Notes: generated by a model from the letters alone, not told the origin. A stretch of DNA of 55,317 nt from Prevotella sp. (GCA_017557185.1 JAFZAP010000023.1:74526-129842); one strand, 5' to 3'; positions 36,646 through 45,827 are shown, numbered from the stretch's first letter. A program made the numbers and translations.

Positions 36646-39600
36646 TTACTTAATCACGACCTTTTTCCCGTTGCGGATATAAATGCCCTTGGGGAGTTGA
36701 GACGTTGTGGAGGACTCTACTTCTTTCATCTTGCGACCCTGCAGGTCATAGACAGAACCATTGTCGTTCCTTAACTCATTCAGGTTGATTCCGTCAGCAT
36801 CGTTTTCAATGGTGAGCACACCTGAGACATACTCGAAGATGTAGTTCTGAGCCTCAGCACCCGAAACACGAATCTCGTACTCGCCGGCAGGACTGCTCTC
36901 GGTGGCATCGCACTCGATAACGGGTTGTTTCGTGAGCACGTCCTCTGCCTTCTCACGGTTGCGGAAGGAGCGATAGCTGATTTCGAATTCGGGATTGGGT
37001 TCACCATATTTACGTGTGTAGGATTTCGCCGTGACGGTGACAGGAGCCGGTTCGACGATGAGCTTCGGTGCGATATACTCCACGTTGGGTGTCGTAATGG
37101 TGCCGGGATAGATATATGCGTCGTAAGTACCCACAGGAGCCGTCTGGTCAATCTCGTGATAGACTGCGAAGTCCGGTTTTCCGTTGACAGGCGCACCCTC
37201 GACCTTGTATTTGAATGTGCCATTGGTCCGGCCGTACTGTCGTACCTGATCCTCACCGCGCACAACAGGCTTGCCCGTGAACTCTTCATAGGTGAAGCGG
37301 CTCCAGTACTCGTCGGCCTGATAGGCTTCCATTGCCTCCTTCGGCACAAACACCGTTACCGTACGCTGCAGGGCCGACGCACTGGCGTCGACAATCTGCG
37401 TCGTGGCCTGCGGCAAAGCGATATACTTCAGGTTGTTGCTGCTGTTGAAGGCATTGCCACCTATCTCGGTAACGCCGCCGGGGATATAGAGCGACGTGAG
37501 TGCCGTGCAGCTCTGGAAGGCATTATCGGGAATTGCGGTGAGCGAAGTGAAGTACTGCATCTCGTCGAAACTCTTTATCGTACTTCTGCGGAAAATCGTT
37601 CCGATGGACTTCACTTCTGCCGCCTCTTCGAGACTAAGCTCGCCATCGCCGTCGTCGTCCCAGTTGTTAACGCAGATGGTCCTGGTGCCGTCGTAGGCGA
37701 AGTCGATGTAGTGGAACTTGCTGCGCAGCGAGGCTATAGCAGCCAGCATCTCCTCTGTCGTACTTCCGAGGTTGTCATAGACGGCCTGCTCAGCAGTAGC
37801 CTCGATGCCCTGCGCGTGAGCCAGTTCGAGGAGTTTCTTCAGAGTCTTCGCCATTTCCATAAACTCTTGAGCACTCTCCAAAACAGTTCTGAAGACGAAT
37901 CCCCACTGGCAGTTCGCCTCGTGTCCTTCATACTCTACATCGTAATAGACACCGTCGGTTGGACGTGTATACTCGCTCGCATGATTGCTCTGTGTGCCGA
38001 GATACTGGCCTTCCACATAACTGGCATCTGTCGTAGGTACCTGCAGGGTATAGATGTTCTCGCCTACAAGTTTCACTTTCCAATAACCCTTCGTCGAGAG
38101 GTTTCCATCGACGAAACAAGCTTTCACACCTGCGCCGACCTTCGAATCGGTGTCGGTACGGAAGAGGATGTTGTTGGAACGCCCCGTCTCATAAGCTTGC
38201 AGATACCAAATGTCCTCGGCGGTACCGGAAGGATGGTGGAGGGCGTAGAGCGTGGGCTTGATGCCAACGACAGCCTGCGTGCCATAGGCCTCGCCTGCCG
38301 TGAGATACTTGCCCGTGCCGAGATTATAGACATAGACCATATAGCCATCCTCAATCGACATAAAGGAAGGTTCGCAAATCGCGCGTATCTCTTTTATACT
38401 ACCAAATTCCTTCCAGACAGGAGCATCGCCATAGTAGTCCTTACTTCCTAGAGGCACATAGAGGGTAGCCGACTTCAGGTCGACACCCATGAACACATCA
38501 TCGCCCAATGAGATGGCATTGGGGTTGGCACTCATCACGGTGAACGACTTCAGGCTCTTGCATCCGGCAAAGGCCTGGTTGCCAATCGTTGATACATACA
38601 TCGGCAGTTCCACCTCGGTGAGCGAGATGTCGTTCATGAAGGCATAGGAGGCGATACGGGTGACTGCCTCCGGCACCGTCACACGCTTCAAGTTCTGGCA
38701 TTCGGCCAATGCATAGTAGCCTATCTCCGAGAGATGGGTGAGGTATTGCAACTCGTCGAACGAACTGATGTTGCTGCCGTAGAAGACATATCCAAGGTTG
38801 GTGACCATCGAAGCCTCGGCATAGCTAATCTCACCATTTACATCGATATCCCAGTTGTTCACAAAGACATCGAAAACCTCCTCGTCGGCGAAATTGATGA
38901 AGTTGAGTTTACGGCGCAACATGCGCTGAGCCTTCTTCAGATCGTCAATCGTGCTTTGCATGTTGTCGAGCACCTCTTGTTCTATGGAGGTATCAATGTT
39001 CTTCGCACTGGCAAGTTCGATGAGCGCTTGCAGTCGGGAGGCAGCATTATAGGTGCCATAAACGGCGTCGTAGTCGACGAATGCCCATTGGCAGTTCTCC
39101 TCGTGGCTGTTATAGGCAATGTCGTAGTAAGCTCCATAGGTGGGCTTCGCATATTTGCTGGTATGGCTGGTAACCACACCGAGATAGCGGCCAGCCATAT
39201 AATCGCCTGATGACGATGGCGGCTGGAATCTGTAGTAGTCGCCCACGGCCTCGACCTTCCAATAGGCTGTCTCGCCCAGGTAGCCATCGACGAAGCATGC
39301 CTTTACGCCATTGCCCACGGTGTTGTCGTTGCTGGTACGGAACAGCACCTTGCCTGACTTACCTGTGTCGTCGGAATAGAGATAATACGTTCCGTCGGGC
39401 ATCGACTTATCATGCTTGAGGACGAAGAGCATGGGATCATCGTCGACGATGGCCTGCGTACCCCATGCCTCTCCCTTATTCAGGAAGCGCTTCATGCCTA
39501 CATTATAAAGATAAATCTTACGGTCGGTGACAAGGGGAGAGAACGTCTGCTTCGGCAGGGCACGATACTCCTTGATGGTACCGAAGGCACTCCACTGGTC

Positions 39601-41379
39601 GGCGTTCGCAAAGAGCACCTTGCCACCTTCCTCGACGGTCAGCGTGGCCGCATCGAGGCTACAGCCGTCGAAGACATCGGTTCCCATAGCGAAGGTTTCC
39701 GGCGTATTCGTATTGGCCCGGAACTTCACCAGTTTCGTACAACCGGCAAAGGCACGGCTGCCAATGGCATTAACGCCAGTTGGCAAGTTGACCTCCGTGA
39801 TGGCAGCACAGTTCTCAAAAGTGCCTGCGCTCACGGCAGTAACGTTTTCGGGAATCGTGAGCGCCGTGAGTGCTTTGCAGCCGCTGAACGCTTCGTCGCC
39901 AATGGCAGTCACGCCATCGGGCAATTGCAGGGTGGAAAGAGTTCGGCAGCCACTGAAAGCACGTGCGCCAATCGTGGCGACGGTCTTCGGCAGGGTGATG
40001 GCCGTGAGCGTCGTACAGCCGTTGAAGGCATCGTCGGCAATTGTCTTCAGGCTGGTGAAGTGGCGCAACTCCTTCAACGTCTTGACCGGCTGTCCTTTGA
40101 ACACGGTGCCAAGATCCTCGATGGCTGCTGCCTCGCCATAGCTCAGACGGCCGTTGCCGTCGGTGTCCCAGTTCTCCACGCACAGCGCACGTGCACGACT
40201 GTCGCTGAAGTTGATGGTCATATCGGCGAAGTTATCAGGCTCCATGCCGATGATCGCCTCTACACCCGTGTTGTAGCCGTTGCTCGAGCCGCCGATGCCC
40301 TGTTGGCCTGGCGACAGATTGGAGAGCAGATAATAGCCGTCGCTGGCTCCACCCCATCCCCAATTGATATGGTAATGATAGTTGCCGTCGTAGCCATCAC
40401 AGACGAAGGCATGACCAACCTCCGTGTTGGCACCGCTCAAGTAGAAGGGACGTCCGTTGGCCAGTTCGTTGTAGCAGAGTTGATCCCAATTCTCATTGGT
40501 GTAGTTAGCCTGCTGCACGTACTGCACAGAAGCGCCGTAGCCGAAATAGGCTTTCAGCGCATCAGCCACGCGATAGGAATAGGCACCCGACGCCGAGTTC
40601 GTGTAGTCCATCTGCACCGACACGCCACAGTAGAGCATGAGGTTTGCTACCGCCTCGCGCTGCACAGGACTTTCGCTGCCATTGTAGCTGTCGCGCATGT
40701 TTGCCCAGTCGATGGGCGATCCTTCTGGAATGCCACTGACATGCAACTGTCCATAGACAGCATGATTCGTAGGAGCCACATAGGCAGGGATGGCGGCCAG
40801 CGTGCGGTCGGTGGATCTCTCGCGCTGGTAATACATGATCTGTGCCATCGCCGTTGCCACGCAACCCGTCACCGAGAGTCCCTGACCGAAATAGTTCGGG
40901 CAATTCTGGTTGTAGGGATTGCCCTGGTTCCAGGTACTCGTCATGAGCTGAGTCACCTTCGGGTGCTTCTCGACAGCTTTCGCAATGGCCTGCGGATGTT
41001 CCCATAGGAACGTAATCTGGTTCTCATACTCCGCCAGTAGCGCCTTCATGTTATCTGGCGCCTGCGAATAGTCGAACGAGCCTTTGTCGCAGTAGCCCAG
41101 CACAGGCTCTGTCTGATCATCGCCGGAGATGATAATAAATCCTTCGCCATCGCCTCGGTTGAAGACATAGTAGGGATCGGCGTCAGCAAACTGAACGGCC
41201 CTGCTGCGACGCGGTGCCAGCTTCTTGCCATCGGCAACAGGCGATAGTTGCTGGCTGATATTCATCTCTTTCAGGAAGGCTGCTGCTTTCTGCAAGGCTG
41301 CCTGCCGGTCGATGGGAGCTGCGTCGGCATTGAGCCAGAACATCATTCCCATCAGAAGGAATGTAACGATTCTTTTCAT
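36646..41379 (-). CDS. C10-family (streptopain-like) peptidase with BspA leucine-rich repeats
   Basis: 1577 residues from ATG 41379, chosen because it gives a signal peptide (MKRIVTFLLMGMMFWLNADA) 43 bases after a TATCTTTG box; the frame is open further upstream. The C10 cysteine-protease domain follows with C173 (SVTGCVATAMAQIM), H323 (VGHAFVCDGY) and N339-W340 (HYHINWGWGG). Then come three tandem units of an EF-hand-like loop (NWDTDGNGRLSYGEA), BspA-type LRRs (AFSGCRTLSTLQLPDGVTAIG) and a VYLYN...GEAWGTQA module (lacking in the third unit). Next is an MBG-like domain (KYGEPNPEFE) and a DLQGRKM...PKGIYIRNGKK tail. It is secreted, and probably cleaves or binds host or dietary proteins. Confidence 0.9.
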   Translation of the reverse strand: MKRIVTFLLMGMMFWLNADAAPIDRQAALQKAAAFLKEMNISQQLSPVADGKKLAPRRSRAVQFADADPYYVFNRGDGEGFIIISGDDQTEPVLGYCDKGSFDYSQAPDNMKALLAEYENQITFLWEHPQAIAKAVEKHPKVTQLMTSTWNQGNPYNQNCPNYFGQGLSVTGCVATAMAQIMYYQRERSTDRTLAAIPAYVAPTNHAVYGQLHVSGIPEGSPIDWANMRDSYNGSESPVQREAVANLMLYCGVSVQMDYTNSASGAYSYRVADALKAYFGYGASVQYVQQANYTNENWDQLCYNELANGRPFYLSGANTEVGHAFVCDGYDGNYHYHINWGWGGASDGYYLLSNLSPGQQGIGGSSNGYNTGVEAIIGMEPDNFADMTINFSDSRARALCVENWDTDGNGRLSYGEAAAIEDLGTVFKGQPVKTLKELRHFTSLKTIADDAFNGCTTLTAITLPKTVATIGARAFSGCRTLSTLQLPDGVTAIGDEAFSGCKALTALTIPENVTAVSAGTFENCAAITEVNLPTGVNAIGSRAFAGCTKLVKFRANTNTPETFAMGTDVFDGCSLDAATLTVEEGGKVLFANADQWSAFGTIKEYRALPKQTFSPLVTDRKIYLYNVGMKRFLNKGEAWGTQAIVDDDPMLFVLKHDKSMPDGTYYLYSDDTGKSGKVLFRTSNDNTVGNGVKACFVDGYLGETAYWKVEAVGDYYRFQPPSSSGDYMAGRYLGVVTSHTSKYAKPTYGAYYDIAYNSHEENCQWAFVDYDAVYGTYNAASRLQALIELASAKNIDTSIEQEVLDNMQSTIDDLKKAQRMLRRKLNFINFADEEVFDVFVNNWDIDVNGEISYAEASMVTNLGYVFYGSNISSFDELQYLTHLSEIGYYALAECQNLKRVTVPEAVTRIASYAFMNDISLTEVELPMYVSTIGNQAFAGCKSLKSFTVMSANPNAISLGDDVFMGVDLKSATLYVPLGSKDYYGDAPVWKEFGSIKEIRAICEPSFMSIEDGYMVYVYNLGTGKYLTAGEAYGTQAVVGIKPTLYALHHPSGTAEDIWYLQAYETGRSNNILFRTDTDSKVGAGVKACFVDGNLSTKGYWKVKLVGENIYTLQVPTTDASYVEGQYLGTQSNHASEYTRPTDGVYYDVEYEGHEANCQWGFVFRTVLESAQEFMEMAKTLKKLLELAHAQGIEATAEQAVYDNLGSTTEEMLAAIASLRSKFHYIDFAYDGTRTICVNNWDDDGDGELSLEEAAEVKSIGTIFRRSTIKSFDEMQYFTSLTAIPDNAFQSCTALTSLYIPGGVTEIGGNAFNSSNNLKYIALPQATTQIVDASASALQRTVTVFVPKEAMEAYQADEYWSRFTYEEFTGKPVVRGEDQVRQYGRTNGTFKYKVEGAPVNGKPDFAVYHEIDQTAPVGTYDAYIYPGTITTPNVEYIAPKLIVEPAPVTVTAKSYTRKYGEPNPEFEISYRSFRNREKAEDVLTKQPVIECDATESSPAGEYEIRVSGAEAQNYIFEYVSGVLTIENDADGINLNELRNDNGSVYDLQGRKMKEVESSTTSQLPKGIYIRNGKKVVIK

Positions 41380-41421
41380 GTTATGATGATTCTTTTGATT
41401 AATAGCGTTGCTTATCAAGTG

Positions 41422-41480
41422 CAAAGATACGAAAAACTTTTCAACAGAAACACTTTCCTCGAATCTTTTTCGTATCTTTG
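41422..41480. promoter_or_regulatory. divergent promoter region between the C10 peptidase and folA
   Basis: A minus-strand TATCTTTG (41429-41422) faces the peptidase and a plus-strand TATCTTTG (41473-41480) faces folA. Both sit in similar contexts (TTTTTCGTATCTTTGCA). Neither has a TTTG at the usual -33 distance. The 105-bp region carries both start regions. Confidence 0.65.
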
Positions 41481-41484
41481 CAGC

Positions 41485-42003
41485 ATGAAACAGAAGATCA
41501 ATATTATTGCGGCCGTGGCACGCAATCGCGCCATCGGTTTCGAGAACAAGCTCATCTACTGGCTGCCAAACGACCTGAAGCGCTTCAAACAGCTCACCAC
41601 GGGCCATACCATCGTGATGGGACGCCGCACGTTCGAATCGCTGCCCAAGGGTGCTCTGCCCAATCGCAGGAACGTGGTGCTGTCAAGGGGAGTAAAGGAT
41701 GTGAGCGATGAGCGCTTCCCCGGCTGCTACTGCTATCCAACGCTCCGAAAGGCTCTCGACAGCTGCCAGCCCGACGAGGAGGTTTTCATCATCGGCGGCA
41801 CGAGTGTCTATCAGCAGGCACTGCCTCTGGCCACACGCCTCTGCCTGACCGAGATCGACGACGTGCCCGAAAAAGCCGATGCCTTCTTCCCGCCTTACGA
41901 GGAGTCGTGGCAGGAAGTGTGGCGCGAAAACCATGACATCGATGAGCGCCATGCCCATCGATACGCCTTCGTCGACTATATAAGAAAGGAGGAAGACTCT
42001 TAG
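41485..42003 (+). CDS. folA: dihydrofolate reductase
   Basis: 172 residues from ATG 41485, immediately after a -7-like TATCTTTG. The in-frame sequence upstream is noncoding. DHFR signatures are IIAAVARNRAIGFENKL, WLPNDLKRFK with catalytic D30, and VMGRRTFESLPKGALPNR. It regenerates tetrahydrofolate, complementing thyA in this window. The stop overlaps the convergent regulator gene by four bases. Confidence 0.95.
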   Translation: MKQKINIIAAVARNRAIGFENKLIYWLPNDLKRFKQLTTGHTIVMGRRTFESLPKGALPNRRNVVLSRGVKDVSDERFPGCYCYPTLRKALDSCQPDEEVFIIGGTSVYQQALPLATRLCLTEIDDVPEKADAFFPPYEESWQEVWRENHDIDERHAHRYAFVDYIRKEEDS

Positions 42004-42464
42004 AACTCCTGAATGGGCAGCTGCCGGTGGATGGCGGCATTGAAAGCCACGATGGTCTCGCTACGTGCCAATCCCAGCGGCTGCAGCTTGTCGTGGATGA
42101 GGTTGAGCAGGTCGTGGTTGTTGCGAGCGTAGATCTTGATGAACAAGTCGTAGCCTCCCGTGGTGTAGTGACACTCCACCACTTCTGGAATCTTCTTCAG
42201 TTCTTCAACAACGACATCGAACGTGCCGGGGTCTTTCAGGTAGAGTCCCACGTAGGCGCACGTCTCATACCCGATCTTCTCAGGGTCGATGATGAACTGC
42301 GAACCTTTGATTACGCCCAGATTGGTGAGCTTCTGTATGCGCTGGTGGATAGCGGCGCCACTCACGTTGCACTCTCTTGCTACTTCCAAAAACGGAACAC
42401 GGGCATCCTCAGCAATCATCTTGAGGATTTTCTTGTCTAATGAATCTAATTGATGTTGTGCCAT
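42000..42464 (-). CDS. Lrp/AsnC-family transcriptional regulator
   Basis: 154 residues from ATG 42464. An N-terminal helix-turn-helix (LDKKILKMIAEDARVPFLEVARECNVSGAAIHQRIQKL) is followed by a RAM/AsnC effector domain (TCAYVGLYLKDPGTFDVVV ... TGGYDLFIKIYARN). Members usually sense amino acids and act as octamers. A TATCTTTG box on the minus strand (42494-42487) lies just upstream. The target genes are not evident; it is convergent with folA. Confidence 0.94.
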   Translation of the reverse strand: MAQHQLDSLDKKILKMIAEDARVPFLEVARECNVSGAAIHQRIQKLTNLGVIKGSQFIIDPEKIGYETCAYVGLYLKDPGTFDVVVEELKKIPEVVECHYTTGGYDLFIKIYARNNHDLLNLIHDKLQPLGLARSETIVAFNAAIHRQLPIQEF

Positions 42465-42583
42465 GATATAAACTTTGAATTTCTTGCAAAGATACAAATA
42501 AAAGTTTGAATTTGAAAGCTAAAACGTGCAGAAATCGAAAGAAAGTCAAAATTATTTACACGTTTGGCACTATTTCATCGGTT

Positions 42584-43027
42584 TTATTGGCCGTTTACTA
42601 CCGATTTATTCTCTTTTGCAGCATAGATGATGCGAGTGGCATTGGCTTCGCGCAGCGCCTGCTTCACATCGGAAATGAGCCACATGGGAGTCTGCCGGTC
42701 GGCCTTCAGGCATACGGTCATCAGTCGGCGGTCTTCGGACGACAGGTTCTGCCGTTCAGCCTGGATGGCAGCATGGATGCCCTGCAGGCCCACCATGCGA
42801 TTCCCCACCTGCACCTGCCTACTGTCGCTGCCCACATACAGATACACCAGTGCCGACTTGCGGTCGGGTTGTGCCAGCTGTGTGCCAACGGGAGTCTGCA
42901 AACTGACCATAGGCGACGAATTGCGCATGTGGGATGCTATCATGAAGAAGAACAGGACCGTGAAAATCAGGTCCGGCATCGATGCCATGTTCAGGCTGGG
43001 GACGGTATGTTTCCTGCGCTTAATCAT
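42584..43027 (-). CDS. exbD: ExbD/TolR-family biopolymer transport protein (first)
   Basis: 147 residues: one N-terminal membrane helix after a basic segment (MIKRRKHTVPSLNMASMPDLIFTVLFFFM, with the conserved proton-carrying Asp19) and a periplasmic domain. It works with ExbB to power TonB-dependent transport. Last gene of the ExbB operon, 10 bases after the second ExbD. The Asp is followed by LIFTVLFFFMIAS, the standard ExbD pattern. Confidence 0.92.
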   Translation of the reverse strand: MIKRRKHTVPSLNMASMPDLIFTVLFFFMIASHMRNSSPMVSLQTPVGTQLAQPDRKSALVYLYVGSDSRQVQVGNRMVGLQGIHAAIQAERQNLSSEDRRLMTVCLKADRQTPMWLISDVKQALREANATRIIYAAKENKSVVNGQ

Positions 43028-43036
43028 TTCTCTCTC

Positions 43037-43558
43037 CTATCTGGATTCGCCCGGAATCAGGTTCTCGGCGATGCGCTGCGGACACTGCTGGCGGATAGCC
43101 GCGCGTTGCGACTCATTGAGCTGGGCGTAGCCCTTGCCATAGGTGTTGCGGGCGAGCGTGTTCCGCACGTCGCGATACACGGCAGCCAGTTCGTTTTGAA
43201 TGGCGAAGTAGGCATCGTAGGACGATGTGGGAGCTGCATCGATCATGATGATATGCTCGGCGCCCTGCTTCAGCATGAAGTCGGCTGCCTGCCGGTGGAA
43301 GGTCGGCAGATCGACTGGCTGGTCGTTCAGCAGATACCGGTTGTCGGCGGTCAGCGTGACGGTGAACAGCTGATCGCGTTCCACCAGCGTCTCCACCTTC
43401 TGTTCTTCGTCGTCGGCAGGCGGCAGCACGCGTGCCAGTCCTTTGTCGAGGTCCATGGAGGAAGCCACGAGAAAGAAGATGAGCAGCATGAACGAGATGT
43501 CGGCAGTCGCCGTGGTGTTCAGGCCTGGCACTTTGTGGTGTCTGCGTTTGATGATCAT
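43037..43558 (-). CDS. exbD: ExbD/TolR-family biopolymer transport protein (second)
   Basis: 173 residues from ATG 43558. The N-terminus MIIKRRHHKVPGLNTTATADISFMLLIFF contains the ExbD helix and conserved Asp. A longer periplasmic part has VDLPTFHRQAADFML. The start overlaps the preceding gene by four bases (ATGA). Two ExbD copies in one operon are common in Bacteroidetes, where they may form heteromeric motors; pairing with TonB is presumed because none is in the window. Confidence 0.92.
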   Translation of the reverse strand: MIIKRRHHKVPGLNTTATADISFMLLIFFLVASSMDLDKGLARVLPPADDEEQKVETLVERDQLFTVTLTADNRYLLNDQPVDLPTFHRQAADFMLKQGAEHIIMIDAAPTSSYDAYFAIQNELAAVYRDVRNTLARNTYGKGYAQLNESQRAAIRQQCPQRIAENLIPGESR

Positions 43559-43917
43559 TTCTTGTTTCGCAATTCTGAATAGGCATAGACGATGCCACCT
43601 GCCAGCAACAGGATGCCACACGTGACAATGAACATATCGGCAGCGCGCAGCCAGAAGCTGTCGGCAAACGTCTTGCCATTGATGGACATGGGAGCCGACG
43701 ACCCCAGCAGGAATGTCAGCAGCGCCAGCAGCACCGTGCCAGCCAGCGTGGCCACGACGATGCGGCGTGCGGGAACGCGATTCTCCGCCTTCGCCACTCC
43801 CCCGCCCCGCTTGCGCAGTGCCACGATGGTCGCCCACGCCACAGCACACAGTGCCACGACGATGGCGAGGACCATCAGCAACAGCATCACGTCGGCAAGT
43901 AGCTCCGTATTGAACAT
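43555..43917 (-). CDS. small membrane protein of the ExbB/ExbD operon
   Basis: 120 residues with an N-terminal helix (ELLADVMLLLMVLAIVVALCAVAWATIVAL), a second one (VVATLAGTVLLALLTFLLG) and a third near the C-terminus (MFIVTCGILLLAGGIVYAYSEL). It sits between exbB and exbD, overlapping the latter by four bases. Similar unnamed proteins occur in this position in Bacteroidales. It may be a stabilising subunit; no domain is recognised. Confidence 0.75.
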   Translation of the reverse strand: MFNTELLADVMLLLMVLAIVVALCAVAWATIVALRKRGGGVAKAENRVPARRIVVATLAGTVLLALLTFLLGSSAPMSINGKTFADSFWLRAADMFIVTCGILLLAGGIVYAYSELRNKK

Positions 43918-43967
43918 AATTCTATGGTTTTCGGGGTTTCTGTTTGCTTGAAGTCACACACCTCTTT

Positions 43968-44885
43968 CTATTCTCCTGACGAAGCCTTCATCTTCCCGAT
44001 GGCATCGAGCAACGTGATGCCGGCCTCTTCCATCTGTGCAACCATTCGGTCGATCTTCGTGTTGATGTAGTTGTAGAACAACTGCAGGATGAGTGCCACG
44101 ATGATACCGAACACCGTCGTGATGAGTGCCACCTTCATGCCTGATGCCACAATCGAGGCATTCAAGTCGCCTGCCATCTCAATGTCCTCGAAGGCCATGA
44201 CCATGCCAATGACGGTGCCCAGGAATCCCAGCGAGGGAGCCATCGTGATGAACAGCCGTATCCACGAAGTGCCCTTCTCGAGCAGCGATGTCTGCACGGA
44301 GCCGTAGCTGGTTATGGAGCGCTCTATCGACTCGAGGGGTTCGTCGATGCGCAGAAGTCCCTGGTAGCAGATCGAGGCAACAGGGCCGCGGGTGTTCCGA
44401 CAGAGAGCCTTCGCCTCCTCGATCTTTCCTTCGCCGATGAGCGTGCTCAGGTCGTCGGTGAAACGGCGGGCATCAATCTCGGAAAGCGTGAGGTAGATGA
44501 TGCGCTCAATCGAGAACGCCAGGCCCAGCACCAGCACCAGCGCCACGAGCGACATGAAGCCCGCATTACCCTCGAGGAACTTCTTCTTCAGCATCTGCCG
44601 GATGCCTCCCGTCTGATCACCTTCTGCCAACTCACCAGCCGTGTCCACGCTATCCACCGCCTGCACCAATGCGGAATCGGCAGCCAGCGAGTCGGCGGCT
44701 AATACATCCATGCTGTCGGCAACTGTCGAGGCAGCTTCCTTCTGAGCGTTCGCAGCTGAGGTGTTCTGTGCCATGACCGTAGGCGAGGCAACAAGCAGGC
44801 ATAGCAGAAGCAGGCCTGCTGCCATGTCCTTTAACTTCTTTGACTTCATCGACTTCTTTGACTTCTTTAACTTCATTAAATTCAT
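43968..44885 (-). CDS. exbB: MotA/TolQ/ExbB proton channel family protein
   Basis: 305 residues. The N-terminus is a Lys/Ser-rich stretch (MNLMKLKKSKKSMKSKKLK) encoded by short repeats; ATG 44849 or 44825 would give a more ordinary signal peptide (MAAGLLLLCLLVASPTVMAQ). Then an Ala/Asp-rich periplasmic segment and three helices: SLVALVLVLGLAFSIERI, then MAPSLGFLGTVIGMV and the channel-lining ALITTVFGIIVALILQLFYN. The conserved Pro/Gly-rich APSLGFLGTVIGM motif marks the family. First gene of a four-gene operon with two exbD genes. Confidence 0.92.
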   Translation of the reverse strand: MNLMKLKKSKKSMKSKKLKDMAAGLLLLCLLVASPTVMAQNTSAANAQKEAASTVADSMDVLAADSLAADSALVQAVDSVDTAGELAEGDQTGGIRQMLKKKFLEGNAGFMSLVALVLVLGLAFSIERIIYLTLSEIDARRFTDDLSTLIGEGKIEEAKALCRNTRGPVASICYQGLLRIDEPLESIERSITSYGSVQTSLLEKGTSWIRLFITMAPSLGFLGTVIGMVMAFEDIEMAGDLNASIVASGMKVALITTVFGIIVALILQLFYNYINTKIDRMVAQMEEAGITLLDAIGKMKASSGE

Positions 44886-45038
44886 TAACTTCCCAGAAAA
44901 ATAAATAATGATTTCAAAAGTGCTGCAAATTTAGACAAAATACTCGAATAATAGGCTAGTCCAATCAAGAAATTAAGTTTTCTTAGGAAAGACATACGAA
45001 ACAGACGTACATAAGTTTATTTTTAACAACGGAGATAA

Positions 45039-45395
45039 GACAGAGAGACAAAGAGATATTTAACCGCAGATTACGCTGATATTTTTTAGAAACAAATTAG
45101 AATAATTCGAACAAATTAAAACAAATTATTTTTTCAAAGAATGATACGAAAGGAATTGGATTATGGAGGGGAGATTCCGCGTGCGGAATCATAACGTTTG
45201 ACAGGTTCGGCACCGACAAACTCGTTTGTCGTGCAGACCCTATCGAACGTGTGACGATGGTGTAAAAACACCATCTCCTCCATAATCCAATTACTTTCGT
45301 ATCATTCGTTTTCCTCGATTCCTTCATTCCTTAGAGCGTCATCTGCGAAATCTGCGTAATCTGTGGTTAAATAAATATCTCTTTGTCTCTCTGTC
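45039..45395. repeat. 357-bp composite palindrome, copy 1 (possible MITE)
   Basis: Outer arms: GACAGAGAGACAAAGAGATA (45039-45058, continuing through AACCGCAGATTACGC to about 45075) and its inverted partner (about 45349-45395, GTAATCTGTGGTTAAATAAA then TATCTCTTTGTCTCTCTGTC). Inner arms: GAATGATACGAAAGGAATTG with GATTATGGAGG (45140-45170) and their inverse (45276-45307). The core holds three hairpins (GATTCCGCGTGCGGAATC, GACAAACTCGTTTGTC, GATGGTGTAAAAACACCATC). No coding sequence is present. It occupies most of the 648-bp gap 44886-45533; the rest is AT-rich, with a promoter at 45484. Confidence 0.85.
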
Positions 45396-45483
45396 AAATT
45401 TTGAAAGATTTTGTCTTCAAATCCGGATTTCCGTTTCTTCCATTTGTTTCCGAGTATTTCCGTTATGAAAAAACTCTAATATA

Positions 45484-45515
45484 TTTGGTTTTTCGCTCAC
45501 TTAATCGTACCTTTG
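45484..45515 (+). promoter_or_regulatory. Promoter of the zinc-ribbon gene
   Basis: TTTG (45484-45487), 20 bases, TACCTTTG (45508-45515). The spacer GTTTTTCGCTCACTTAATCG is the best copy of the dispersed promoter cassette. Confidence 0.85.
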
Positions 45516-45533
45516 CGGATAATTACTATTGTC

Positions 45534-45827
45534 ATGGCGTGGAAGAAGAAATACCAATGCGGGGAGTGCGGCTATGAGGCCGAAGTCTATGAAGGACTCG
45601 GCCTGTTCCGGCAACACATCACCGCCGTGAGCTGCCCCGACTGCAAGACCATCCAGCAGTTGGTCGTCGGCGGCATCATTGCCGATGTGGCACCGTCGTT
45701 CGGCAGCGAGGCGGGACGCCTGTGCCTGAACTGCGGCAGCGATAGAATCAGGCCGTGGGATAAGCGCACCTGCCCGAAATGTCACGGCAAGATGGTGTTC
45801 ACCGGCGAGCAGGAATTCTGGACGTGA
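45534..45827 (+). CDS. double zinc-ribbon protein
   Basis: 97 residues from ATG 45534, 18 bases after the promoter -7 box. It has four CxxC knuckles: C9-xx-C12, SCPDCKT, CLNCGSD and TCPKCHGK, enough to bind two zinc ions. A conserved middle VVGGIIADVAPSF is followed by WDKRTCPKCHG. Such small Bacteroidales proteins are usually left as hypothetical. A nucleic-acid or protein-binding role is only suggested by the fold. Confidence 0.8.
   Translation: MAWKKKYQCGECGYEAEVYEGLGLFRQHITAVSCPDCKTIQQLVVGGIIADVAPSFGSEAGRLCLNCGSDRIRPWDKRTCPKCHGKMVFTGEQEFWT

Noticed and set aside
36925-38451. Long plus-strand reading frame (508 codons) inside the C10 peptidase gene
   Set aside because: Antisense to a clearly real gene with signal peptide and catalytic motifs; its translation has no domain sense and is rich in residues expected from the opposite strand.
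39412-41007. Long plus-strand reading frame (531 codons) inside the same gene
   Set aside because: Also an antisense shadow of the LRR region, with no start signal.
42506-43582. Plus-strand reading frame of 358 codons over the ExbD genes
   Set aside because: The minus strand encodes two complete ExbD proteins with overlapping starts and stops; the plus frame has no recognisable protein.
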